DNA of 64,000 nucleotides from Devosia sp. 66-14 (lineage in GTDB: Bacteria > Pseudomonadota > Alphaproteobacteria > Rhizobiales > Devosiaceae): assembly GCA_001899085.1 (NCBI GenBank), contig MKVB01000001.1:768281-832280 (forward strand), given 5' to 3'. The notes under the pieces are model-generated. The model was not told where the DNA came from, did no database searches, and saw nothing but the letters and a program-made list of their open reading frames with translations. This document shows, piece by piece, positions 35,686-43,726 of this stretch (position 1 is the stretch's first letter; every line of letters begins with the position of its first letter). The translations under genes and the position numbers were made by a program.

Positions 35686-36822
35686 GTGCACGAGTCTCAA
35701 GCCCTCTCCGGGCTGGTCGGCCTGATCTACGACGCGGCCATCGATCCGACCCTTTGGCCAGAGGCGCTGCGCGAGACGGCGCGATTTGTCGGCGGCTGCT
35801 CTGCCGCCATCTACAGCAAGGACCCGACCAGCCGCAGCGGCGGCGTGCTGTACGACGATGGCGGCCTCTCGCCGGCCTATCGCAAGCTCTATTTCGAGCG
35901 CTACGTGCAGCTCGACCCGGCCACCACACGGCACTTCTTCACCGAGATCGGCGAGCTCGTCGCCACGGTCGATATCATGCCCCACGCCGAGTTCGAGCAG
36001 TCGCGCTTCTTTCGCGAATGGGTGCGGCCACAGCAGCTGGTGGATTTCGTCAGCACCGTGCTCGATCGTTCAGGCACATCCGCGTCGATGTTCGGCGTGT
36101 TTCGGCACGCGCGCGACGGCATCGTCGATGACGGCGTGCGGCACCGCATGCACCTGCTGGTGCCGCATGTCCGCCGTGCCGCGCTGATCGGCCGGGCGCT
36201 GGAGCAGCACTCGGCGCGGGCCGAGCTGCTGGCGCACTCGCTCGATACCATTCGCGCCGGCATGTTCCTCGTCGGCGCCGGCGCAACGCTGGTGCACGCC
36301 AATGCCGCCGGACATGACCTGCTCGCCCCTGGCGGGCCGCTGCGTGTCGCCTCCGGCCGGCTGGTCGCCGCCGATCCCGCGCTGGACCAGTGCCTGCGCG
36401 AAGCGGCGGCGCTGGGCGATGGCGGCGAAGCGCAACTGGGCGAGCGTGGCATTGCGTTGCCGCTTGCCGGCCACCGCGGCGAGGCGCTCGTCGCCCATGT
36501 GCTGCCGTTGAGTTCGAGTTTCCGTCGCCAGGTCGGGGGCGATCACGCCGCCCGTATCGCGCTGTTCGTGCAACGCGCCGAACTGCATATCGAAACCGCA
36601 CCCGAGGCGCTGATCCGCGCCTACCAGCTGACCCCGGCGGAACTGCGGGTGCTGCTCGCCATCGTCGAGATCGGCGGCGCGCCGGAAGTGGCCGAGGCAC
36701 TGGGGATCAGCGAGACGACGGTGAAATTCCACCTGCGCCGGCTCTACGACAAGACCGGCAGCCGCCGCCACGCCGACCTGGTGAAGCTCGTGGCCGGTTT
36801 CGCCAGCCCGGCCAGCGTCTGA
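35686..36822 (+). CDS. LuxR-type HTH transcriptional regulator
   Basis: A 378-residue regulator starting at GTG 35686. The C-terminal LuxR HTH is clear: LTPAELRVLLAIVEIGGAPEVAEALGISETTVKFHLRRLYDKTGS, with key residues TPAE, VAEALGIS and TVKFHLRRLY at about 308-350. The N-terminal 290 residues are a PAS/GAF-like sensory region without a recognised autoinducer domain; FFTEIGELVATVDIMPHAEF and HANAAGHDLL suggest a PAS fold. The ligand and targets are unknown. Neighbouring genes do not suggest quorum sensing. Confidence 0.88.
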   Translation: MHESQALSGLVGLIYDAAIDPTLWPEALRETARFVGGCSAAIYSKDPTSRSGGVLYDDGGLSPAYRKLYFERYVQLDPATTRHFFTEIGELVATVDIMPHAEFEQSRFFREWVRPQQLVDFVSTVLDRSGTSASMFGVFRHARDGIVDDGVRHRMHLLVPHVRRAALIGRALEQHSARAELLAHSLDTIRAGMFLVGAGATLVHANAAGHDLLAPGGPLRVASGRLVAADPALDQCLREAAALGDGGEAQLGERGIALPLAGHRGEALVAHVLPLSSSFRRQVGGDHAARIALFVQRAELHIETAPEALIRAYQLTPAELRVLLAIVEIGGAPEVAEALGISETTVKFHLRRLYDKTGSRRHADLVKLVAGFASPASV

Positions 36823-36904
36823 CGCCCCATCCGATCGGAGGGCGAATGCGCTGCCCCGATCGGCAATATCGTCGTCACGGGGGGCTCCCCAGAGGAGCCA
36901 AGTA

Positions 36905-37210
36905 ATGACGAGATCCATGATCCTGCTGTCGGTCGCATGCCTTTGCCTCGTGCCGAGCTTCGCGAACGCCGCAACGCGGGTCACCGAGCAACAGGTCCGC
37001 AATGTCTGCGGCAAGAACATGCAGTCTTCCGGCGGCGCGATCGGCTGCACCAAGAAGTGCGGCAACACCGTCTGCGACTACGGCTGCTACAAGAATGAGT
37101 GCAACGTCACCGTGTTCAAGGTCAGGGCCCCCACCGGGACACGCGCCCCGCTGGAGAATGGGTCGCTGATGACGAGCGGCGACGGGCCAGCCATGCCGAA
37201 ATACAACTAG
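36905..37210 (+). CDS. Small Cys-rich exported protein
   Basis: 101 residues with a signal peptide (ILLSVACLCLVPSFANA, cleavage near residue 23). The mature part is short and has six Cys residues in RNVCGKNM, IGCTKKCG, TVCDYGCYK and NECNV, likely forming disulfides in the periplasm. The tail is Pro/Gly-rich. GGAGCC precedes the ATG. I do not recognise a family; similar small Cys-rich exported proteins occur in related genomes. Confidence 0.8.
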   Translation: MTRSMILLSVACLCLVPSFANAATRVTEQQVRNVCGKNMQSSGGAIGCTKKCGNTVCDYGCYKNECNVTVFKVRAPTGTRAPLENGSLMTSGDGPAMPKYN

Positions 37211-37373
37211 CGGGGCCGCCTGCCCTGCCATGTCGTGGCGGCCGATGGGCTTGTGCTCATCGGCCGTTCATTTTCCCCCGCTAATGATCCGATTTCCGTC
37301 GCAATCCCCGTGCCTGTTTGCATGGCGACTGCGACCTACCCTGTTTCGGATCACCACGGGAGATTGACGCCGA

Positions 37374-37805
37374 ATGACCAGCAAAGCCGCCCTCTTCGCC
37401 TTGCTTGCCATGTGGGGCGTCGGCTCCACGGCCTGCCTGCCGGCCTTCGCCGAAGACGCCGCCCCCACCGAATCCGCCGCCAACGCCAAGACCGGCAAGC
37501 TGGGCCTGGTCGACCGGGTCTGGACCAAGGCCGACGGCGACCTGCCCGGGGTGATGAAGATCTTTCTCTCCGATGGCACGCTGGTGCAGGATTCGTGCTG
37601 GGAAACCCACCGCCTGTCGGCCTGGGAACTGACCTCGGACACCGCACTCAAGTGGAACGAGGACGGCATGGACATCAATGCCGACATCGTCTCGCTCACC
37701 GACGCCGAACTGGTGCTGAGCCTCAAGCTCGGCAACGATGCCGTCGAGGAGAAGTACGTCACGGCCACCGTGCCCTATGTCTGCCCGGATATGCCGAAAA
37801 ACTGA
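37374..37805 (+). CDS. Exported hypothetical protein
   Basis: 143 residues with an N-terminal signal sequence (ALFALLAMWGVGSTACLPAFA, about residues 5-26), giving a mature protein of about 115 residues. The mature sequence is mostly beta (KIFLSDGTLVQDSCWETHRLS, landmarks DGTLVQDSC and WETHRL) with two Cys residues, one near the C-terminus (YVCPDMPKN). I do not recognise a domain. A strong terminator follows 39 nt after the stop. Confidence 0.78.
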   Translation: MTSKAALFALLAMWGVGSTACLPAFAEDAAPTESAANAKTGKLGLVDRVWTKADGDLPGVMKIFLSDGTLVQDSCWETHRLSAWELTSDTALKWNEDGMDINADIVSLTDAELVLSLKLGNDAVEEKYVTATVPYVCPDMPKN

Positions 37806-37843
37806 CACCCCGCACCGGGCTGAGGCCCCCGGGGAACGGAATA

Positions 37844-37883
37844 AAGCAAAAGGCGCGGAAGTCTCCTTCCGCGCCTTTTGCTT
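37844..37883. terminator. Bidirectional terminator
   Basis: AAGCAAAAGGCGCGGAA pairs perfectly with TTCCGCGCCTTTTGCTT (17-bp arms, 6-nt loop). The A-rich start and T-rich end make it a terminator in both directions, for the exported protein gene and the convergent MFS gene. Confidence 0.9.
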
Positions 37884-37902
37884 ACATGGGACCCGGGGGA
37901 CG

Positions 37903-39111
37903 TTACTCCGCCGGCGCTCCGACCACTGGGGTTGACGTGGTGCGGATCGTCACCTGCGTCAGCACGAAGGCGGCGATCGCGCAGATGGCGAAGGCCGTGA
38001 CCATCGGCATGGCGGTGCCGTTCTGGAAGGCCCCGACAATGCCCATGATGCCCGCGGCCAGCACCATCTGGATGGTCCCCATCAGCGCCGAAGCCGTGCC
38101 GGCGAACTCGCCGTGCTCTTCCATCGCCAGCACCGCGGTGGTCGGCAGCACCAGGCCCAGGAAACCGAAGGCAACGAACATCAGCCCGCTGAGCACCCAC
38201 ATGCTGTCGATGCCGGCATAAAAGATCGCCGCCAACAGCAGCATCGAAGCGGCAAAGCCCGAGACCGCCCAGCGCACCACGCGCTGCAGCCCGAAGCGCT
38301 TCACCATGAAGCCGGTCGACTGCGACACCGCAAAGAACGAGATCGCGTTCACCGAGAAGGCGAGGCTGTACTGCGTCGGGTTGAGCCCATAGTGGTCGAT
38401 ATAGACGAAGCTCGAATTGCCCAGAAACGCCATGAAGCTCGACATGCCGAACGCGCCGATCAGCGACAGCCCGACGAAGTTCATGTCGAGCAGCAGCGTG
38501 CCGTAACCACGGATGGCGCCGCCGATGCTGCTTTCGGTTCTCAGGTGCCGGGGCCGCGTCTCCTTGAGCCCGACCACCGCGAGAATCAGCCCGAGCACAC
38601 CCACCGCGGTCATCACCCAGAACAGCAGCCGCCAGTCACCGAAGGCGATGACGATGCTGCCCGAGAGCGGCGCGAGGATCGGCGAGATCGAGAACACCAG
38701 CATCAAGAGGCTGAACAGCTGGGCCGCCTCGGCGCCGGTATAGTTGTCGCGCACGATGGCGCGCGGCAGCGACATCGAGGCGCAAGCCCCGACGCCCTGC
38801 ACGAAACGCGCCACGATCAGCCACTCGATCGAGGGCGCCAGGGCACAGGCGATCGAGCCGACGATGAACAGCGCGATGCCGAAATACAGGGGCGGCTTGC
38901 GCCCGATCATGTCGCTGACCGGGCCGTAGAACAGCTGGCAGACGGCGATGGCCGCCATGAAGGCCATCAGGCTCATCTGCACCTGCGCATCGCTGGTGCC
39001 CAGTTGCCCGCCGATTTCCGGCAAAGCCGGCAGATACATGTCGATGGCGACGGGGCCGATCACCGACAGCAGGCCAAGCACGATGGCCGTCTTCAAGATT
39101 GTCATGTTCAT
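37903..39111 (-). CDS. Multidrug MFS transporter (Bcr/CflA, DHA1)
   Basis: About 402 residues from ATG 39111 (a TTG at 39126 lies further upstream). There are 12 hydrophobic helices. Bcr/CflA signatures are SVIGPVAIDMYLPALPEI in helix 1, FYGPVSDMIGRKPPLY (motif A) and ARFVQGVGACASMSLPRAIVRD (landmarks VQGVGA and RAIVRD). It would export drugs or sulfonamide/bicyclomycin-like compounds by proton antiport. It is divergent from a TetR gene; the control region holds three operator-like sites. Confidence 0.93.
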   Translation of the reverse strand: MNMTILKTAIVLGLLSVIGPVAIDMYLPALPEIGGQLGTSDAQVQMSLMAFMAAIAVCQLFYGPVSDMIGRKPPLYFGIALFIVGSIACALAPSIEWLIVARFVQGVGACASMSLPRAIVRDNYTGAEAAQLFSLLMLVFSISPILAPLSGSIVIAFGDWRLLFWVMTAVGVLGLILAVVGLKETRPRHLRTESSIGGAIRGYGTLLLDMNFVGLSLIGAFGMSSFMAFLGNSSFVYIDHYGLNPTQYSLAFSVNAISFFAVSQSTGFMVKRFGLQRVVRWAVSGFAASMLLLAAIFYAGIDSMWVLSGLMFVAFGFLGLVLPTTAVLAMEEHGEFAGTASALMGTIQMVLAAGIMGIVGAFQNGTAMPMVTAFAICAIAAFVLTQVTIRTTSTPVVGAPAE

Positions 39112-39144
39112 AGCAGTGATTCCCAAACTGCTCGTATTTAACTG

Positions 39145-39162
39145 ATAGGTAGATAACCTTAT
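39145..39162. promoter_or_regulatory. Operator-like inverted repeat at the MFS promoter
   Basis: ATAGGT-AGATA-ACC(T)TAT is an imperfect inverted repeat 34 bp before the MFS start, in its expected promoter. A second small repeat AACC-TTAT-GGTT overlaps it. The sequence differs from the TTGGACA sites nearer the TetR gene. Confidence 0.35.
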
Positions 39163-39285
39163 GGTTGATTACAGTTCCATCGGCCGTTGGTCAAGCTGCG
39201 CGCGCGTATCACCCCCGCGCGTCGTTTCATCTCGACCGGTCTACCCGGCTTAGCTGCCGCTAATGTGACGGTGTCGTCCACAAAA

Positions 39286-39328
39286 TTGGACACACGTGTC
39301 AAAGGGACTTTTGGACACTCTTGTCCAA
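39286..39328. promoter_or_regulatory. Two tandem TetR-type operators
   Basis: Site 2 (39311-39328) is TTGGACA-CTCT-TGTCCAA, a perfect 7-bp inverted repeat with a 4-nt centre. Site 1 (39286-39303) is TTGGACA-CACG-TGTCAAA, the same with one mismatch. Their centres are 25 bp apart, and they lie 29-71 bp before the TetR start, where they would block its promoter and could act on the divergent MFS gene. Confidence 0.75.
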
Positions 39329-39356
39329 TTCGTCAAGCGCCATTATCATCCGTGCC

Positions 39357-40019
39357 ATGGAGATCAGCCACGACCTGGTTCGCAGCCCTGCCATGCAGCG
39401 GGGCAACTACAACAAGCGATGCGCCATCATCAGCGCCGCGACGGCCGTGTTCGTGCGCGATGGTTTCATCGGCGCCAGCATCGATGCCATCGCCGACGAG
39501 GCGGGCGTCTCCCGCCAGACCATCTACAACCAGATCGGCGACAAGGAGAAACTGTTCGCCGAAGTGGTGCGCGGCATCAACGAGCAGGGCAGCGCGCGGC
39601 TGATCGCGGTCCTCGCAACCTTCCCCGACCAACCCTTGGATATCGGGCGCGAACTGGTGGCGTTTGCCGTCCGGCTGACGCGCGACTGCCTGTGCGACGA
39701 CAACTCGCGCGCGCTGCGCAAGCTGATCGAGAACGAAGGCAGCCGCTATCCCGAGCTGTTCGAGACCTGGAAGGACTATGGCCCCGGCAAGAACTGGCCG
39801 GCCATCTCGTCCCGCTTCGCCCGCCTCGCCCGCGCCGGCGACATCGATCTCGATGATCCCGACCTGGCGGCCCGGCAGTTCATGGCCCTGATCCGGGCCG
39901 ATCTGCCGAACGAACCCGGCCAGCCGGTGAGCGATGCCGAACTCGAGCAGGCCGCCCGCAACGGCGTGCGGACATTCCTGCGCGCCTACGGCAAGCGCGA
40001 CACGGCGTCAGCGCTCTAG
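39357..40019 (+). CDS. TetR/AcrR family transcriptional regulator
   Basis: 220 residues from ATG 39357. Residues 20-65 form the HTH (AAIAVFVRDGFIGASIDAIA type, here TAVFVRDGFIGASIDAIADE) with the recognition helix GVSRQTIYNQIGDKEKLF. The C-terminal ligand domain is of the AcrR-like TetR_C type (LIENEGSRYPELFETWKD). Two TTGGACA-type operators lie just upstream. Divergence from a Bcr/CflA exporter suggests an efflux pump repressor induced by the pump substrate. An internal ATG at 39393 is a possible alternative start. Confidence 0.9.
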   Translation: MEISHDLVRSPAMQRGNYNKRCAIISAATAVFVRDGFIGASIDAIADEAGVSRQTIYNQIGDKEKLFAEVVRGINEQGSARLIAVLATFPDQPLDIGRELVAFAVRLTRDCLCDDNSRALRKLIENEGSRYPELFETWKDYGPGKNWPAISSRFARLARAGDIDLDDPDLAARQFMALIRADLPNEPGQPVSDAELEQAARNGVRTFLRAYGKRDTASAL

Positions 40020-40074
40020 ATCGCTTCACGATCGGGCTGGGTCGGCTGGCCCGGTCCCGGACCCACGCACCGGC

Positions 40075-40153
40075 TGTCATCCCTGCGAAGGCAGGGACCC
40101 ATTTCACCGCCCGCGTCGAAGAGAGTTGGGTCCCTGCTTTCGCAGGGATGACA
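40075..40153. repeat. Dispersed intergenic palindromic repeat
   Basis: TGTCATCCCTGCGAAGGCAG at 40075 is mirrored by CTTTCGCAGGGATGACA ending at 40153, with 27-bp arms carrying one or two mismatches and a 25-nt middle. The same family recurs at 51852-51929. This is a common alphaproteobacterial dispersed repeat, probably spread by a REP-like mechanism. Confidence 0.8.
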
Positions 40154-40259
40154 CCGAGTATGGTCAGGTCATCGGTGAAACGATTTGGTGTTGACACTCT
40201 GACGCTTGGTTCCGTCGCAGAAAGCGGTCGGGGGATGACTGTTTTCGAACCGTCGAAGC

Positions 40260-40808
40260 TCAAAGGACGAGCAGCATGGCGCAGCGATCCGGCTGGCCGT
40301 TTCGGAGTTCGGCCTCCAGGATCGCCGCTAACCAATGCGGCGGTGCATCGCATATCTCGAAGCCCATGCGTTGATATGCCGGCGCATTCCACGGTGGGCG
40401 CATCGCAGTGGTCAGTCCGACAAAGGCCAGTCCAGACGATCTGGCGGCCCGAACCGCCTGCTCCACAAGCGCACGACCGAGGCCCTGGCGCTGATATCTG
40501 AAGGCGACATCGACCTCGGTAATATAGAGAGCGTCCTCGAACTGGCGCGCTGCGAGGAAAGCAATCGGAGCGCCAGTGCCGTCATCGGCGACCCATAGCA
40601 GGCCCGCGTCCAGGCTGGGCCGCCACGCGACGGACGGAGACGCGTGCACCTCGTCGCCAAAACCATGTTCGACAAAGAGCCGCCCTGCCGACAGCTCGAT
40701 GGAGGGCAGCGCCGCGAGGTCTTCCTCGCGGGCAGGTCGTATCGGCGGCGCAGTGGGGCGGCTCGTCGTGGAACGTCCAGCGTGGATGCCGTCCAGCCGC
40801 CGGATCAC
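40260..40808 (-). CDS. GNAT family N-acetyltransferase
   Basis: 182 residues starting at GTG 40808, five bases after the stop of the upstream gene, so it is likely the last gene of a three-gene operon. The GNAT core reads ITEVDVAFRYQRQGLGRALVEQAVRA (acetyl-CoA loop QRQGLGRAL), and WNAPAYQRMGFEI holds the late strand and Tyr. The N-terminal 20 residues are Arg/Pro-rich and poorly ordered. Substrate unknown. Confidence 0.85.
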   Translation of the reverse strand: MIRRLDGIHAGRSTTSRPTAPPIRPAREEDLAALPSIELSAGRLFVEHGFGDEVHASPSVAWRPSLDAGLLWVADDGTGAPIAFLAARQFEDALYITEVDVAFRYQRQGLGRALVEQAVRAARSSGLAFVGLTTAMRPPWNAPAYQRMGFEICDAPPHWLAAILEAELRNGQPDRCAMLLVL

Positions 40809-40812
40809 TTTG

Positions 40813-42465
40813 CTAGAGCACCAGATAGCCGCGATAGGCGATCAGCCGACCGAGCAGCGGCAATCGGATTTCGACTTCGAAACGGTGCCGCCCGCCTTCG
40901 TCCACCCGCTCCTCGGCGGTGATCCTGGGCAAGAGGAAGCCGGGTAACGGCACGCCCCACAGCCGGCCGGAAACCCGCTGCATGTCGAGCCCGTCGCCGC
41001 GCGGCACCAGGCGCATGCGGATCGCCACCGGCCCGAACCGCTCCTCGATCAGTCCATCCGGCACCGCGCTCATCACCGATCGCATCGGCCGGTCGGCAAA
41101 GAACCTCGTCCAGTGCTCGCGTCCATCGCGGCTCTCGATCACCACGCGCACCGGCACCCGCCCCTCGTCCCTCGGCAGCCCGAAGCGCTTGGCGATGAAG
41201 CGGGCGATCGGGTTCTCCGCCGGCGCCACCACTGCCTCGCCTTCGGCGATCACCGCCGGCCGGCCACGGTGCAGGCGGCGCGTGACCTCCGGCAGGCGAT
41301 CGAAACCCTCGCCCATGACCCGCCGATAGAGCGGCTTCTCGCCGCGAAATGCCATCTGCTTGGTCTCGATGGCGAGCCCGGAAAACCAAGGCCGGATCTG
41401 TTCGAGGCTGATGACCCCGGCCGCCGACCTCGCCCCGCCCCTGAGCCTGCCGCCCAGGGTCAGCATCTCGATCACCGCCGCGGCAGGGGCAACCGGGACA
41501 TAGGGACCATCGCCGTTGGCGGCCCGCAGCCACCAGCGCACCACCCGGGCATCGCCGCGGGCGTCTTGCCCCGCGGCCTCGATCTGCATGCCGCCATCGG
41601 CAGTGCCGAAGCGATCGAGCCACAGGGCGATCTGCGTGCCGAGCCCGGCGAATACCCGCGCCGACTTCACCAGCCCCCAGCGCACCGGCACCGCGGCGAC
41701 GCCGATCAGCCAGTTGAGCACCGGCAGCTCCATCCCCGCGTCGAACCCGGCCCTCACCCTTGGGGCATAACGGGCCGGCAACAGGTCGAGATCGGGCACT
41801 TCGGCCAGCATGGCCCGCCGCCGCGGCAGGCCTTCGATGGTTACCCAGCGCCCATCGCTCCAGCCTCGCCCCTGCTCCCAGCCGGCTTCGCGGAACACCC
41901 GGACACGCTGGCCCACCCAGCTCAGAATGCCCTCGACCACCGCGCGTCCCTTCGGCGTGCGGTTGCCCGGCACGATCGCCACATCGATGCTGTCGACCGC
42001 CAGCCAGGCGCTGGTCACATGATCGAGCACCGCATGGGTCAGGCCCGGGGTCGAACTGGCTCCTGAAATCACTGCGACCGCCACCGCCCGCGCCGCACTG
42101 TCGAACTTCGTGACGCCGGCGACGAAGGCGCGCGAGTCGGCAATATCGACATAGTGACAGCGCGCCGCGATGGCCGCCTCGATCAGTTGCGTGCCGGTGA
42201 GCTGAAACGGCCCGGAACAATCGACCACCACGTCGCAATCGATCTCTTTCAGCCGCTCGCCGCCGATGCGGTCGCGATCGATCATCACGAAGCCGTACTC
42301 GCCCTGTTCGTCGATCAGGCGCAGCTCGCGCTGCAGCGCCAGCGCCCGGCTCTCGGTGCGGCCGCCCAGGCTCACCCTAAAACCCTTGCGCCGCGCCAGC
42401 AGCCGCGCCAGCCGCGAGCCGAACACGCCGGCTCCGCCGACGATCAGGATATGCGGCCGGCTCAT
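40813..42465 (-). CDS. Saccharopine dehydrogenase-like NAD(P)-binding protein with DUF4166
   Basis: 550 residues from ATG 42465, overlapping the monooxygenase gene by ATGA. Residues 5-130 form an N-terminal Rossmann domain (ILIVGGAGVFGSRLARLLA; DCDVVVDCSGPFQLTGTQL) like saccharopine dehydrogenase. The C-terminal half (about 370-550) fits DUF4166, with LYRRVMGEGFDRLPEVTRRLH and REHWTRFFADRPM as landmarks. The reaction is unknown. Coupling to an FAD monooxygenase suggests both act on one metabolite, perhaps a lipid or pigment precursor. Confidence 0.85.
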   Translation of the reverse strand: MSRPHILIVGGAGVFGSRLARLLARRKGFRVSLGGRTESRALALQRELRLIDEQGEYGFVMIDRDRIGGERLKEIDCDVVVDCSGPFQLTGTQLIEAAIAARCHYVDIADSRAFVAGVTKFDSAARAVAVAVISGASSTPGLTHAVLDHVTSAWLAVDSIDVAIVPGNRTPKGRAVVEGILSWVGQRVRVFREAGWEQGRGWSDGRWVTIEGLPRRRAMLAEVPDLDLLPARYAPRVRAGFDAGMELPVLNWLIGVAAVPVRWGLVKSARVFAGLGTQIALWLDRFGTADGGMQIEAAGQDARGDARVVRWWLRAANGDGPYVPVAPAAAVIEMLTLGGRLRGGARSAAGVISLEQIRPWFSGLAIETKQMAFRGEKPLYRRVMGEGFDRLPEVTRRLHRGRPAVIAEGEAVVAPAENPIARFIAKRFGLPRDEGRVPVRVVIESRDGREHWTRFFADRPMRSVMSAVPDGLIEERFGPVAIRMRLVPRGDGLDMQRVSGRLWGVPLPGFLLPRITAEERVDEGGRHRFEVEIRLPLLGRLIAYRGYLVL

Positions 42466-43697
42466 GCCGCGACCTCGCGTAACGGTTTCGTTTCCAGTCG
42501 CAGCGTCTTCAAGGGACTCAGCAATTGCCCTGAAACCATGCTCGCCAGCAGCCACGGTATCGGAGGCACCCTGGCGGCTGCCGAAACCAGCCCGTCGCGC
42601 AGCAGCGGCAGCAGATTGCCATCCGATTGGTAGAACGGGGTCAGCGTCAGCGACAGCATCTGGTAAAGCCGGACATGCCAGCGCCGCAGCCGCGCATAGC
42701 TGCTCAGCGCGTCGGCGATCGTCGCCGCGCCCGCCAACGCCTCCGCCAGCGCTGCGGCGTCGAGCAATGCCATATTGGCGCCCTGCCCCAGTTGCGGGCT
42801 GGTCGAGTGCGCGCTGTCGCCGATGAAGGCGATCCCGTCACCCGCCGGAATCTGCAGCGTGTGGTGGGCATAGCGCGCCAGCGTCATCTGCTCGAAATCG
42901 GTGATCGCTTCGAGATGCGGCGCCGTTTCCGGCCAGTGCCCACGTACCTCGTCGCGCCAGCTATCGATCCCCGCTGCCTGCACCGCGGCGTAACGCTCCG
43001 GCCTGAGGCTCCAGAAGAACGCCGCGAGTTCCGGACCGTCGCGGCGCTGTCGGCCAACCGGCAGCACGCCGATCATGATGCTGGCCTTGCGGTAGCGCTG
43101 CATCAGCGCATCGCAGCGAAACCCGGCATCGACCCATGGCACGGTGCCCCAGATCGCGCCGAAGCTCAGGGGCCGCGAGCGACTCGGCACCTTCGCCTCG
43201 CTTTTCAGCGGCGATGCCGATCCGAGCGCGTCGACCACCAGGTCGAACGGCCCTTCGAGGCCCTGCGGCCCGCGCAGCCACTGCCCGCCGCCTGAGCGCT
43301 CGAGGCCCTCCACGACGAAGCCGGTGCGGATCGGCAGCCGCTCGGCCACCACTGCATCGTGCAGCACGTTGAACAGCGCCGCCCGGTGCACGGCGATGGC
43401 ATGAACCTCGGGGCCAAGCGGCCGATAACCGACATCGAGCACCACCCGGCCGCTTTTCGCATCGGTGCCGATCAGCCGTTCCACTGGTGCGCCAAGCGCC
43501 GCGATCTCGCCCGCGAGCCCGAGCGCCGCGAGCACAGCGAGGCCGGTCGGCTGCAGCATCAGGCCCGAGCCGAGCGGCCGAGGTGTCTCGAACCGCTCGA
43601 ACAGCCTGACGCGGTGCCCGGCGCGGCTGAGCAGCAGCGCCGTCGCCAGCCCGCCGGGCCCGGCACCCGCTATCGCAATATCAAGTGATTTCAGCAG
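42462..43697 (-). CDS. FAD-dependent monooxygenase (UbiH/PHBH-like), non-standard start
   Basis: The first ATG (43559) falls after the FAD-binding fold, but the same frame continues upstream and encodes LDIAIAGAGPGGLATALLLS (the GxGxxG dinucleotide motif), then RVRLFERFETPRPLGSGL. No ATG, GTG or TTG exists between the preceding in-frame stop and this motif. Translation therefore must begin at CTG (43697 or 43694) or ATT (43679). Further family motifs are FDLVVDALGSASPL and FIGDSAHSTSPQLGQGAN, which bind FAD. A start at 43697 gives 411 residues, normal for the family. It lies 29 bases after the kup stop and overlaps the next gene. Confidence 0.8.
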   Translation of the reverse strand: MLKSLDIAIAGAGPGGLATALLLSRAGHRVRLFERFETPRPLGSGLMLQPTGLAVLAALGLAGEIAALGAPVERLIGTDAKSGRVVLDVGYRPLGPEVHAIAVHRAALFNVLHDAVVAERLPIRTGFVVEGLERSGGGQWLRGPQGLEGPFDLVVDALGSASPLKSEAKVPSRSRPLSFGAIWGTVPWVDAGFRCDALMQRYRKASIMIGVLPVGRQRRDGPELAAFFWSLRPERYAAVQAAGIDSWRDEVRGHWPETAPHLEAITDFEQMTLARYAHHTLQIPAGDGIAFIGDSAHSTSPQLGQGANMALLDAAALAEALAGAATIADALSSYARLRRWHVRLYQMLSLTLTPFYQSDGNLLPLLRDGLVSAAARVPPIPWLLASMVSGQLLSPLKTLRLETKPLREVAA

Positions 43698-43726
43698 TCT
43701 CGCTTCCCCGGATATCCCGGAGCGGA

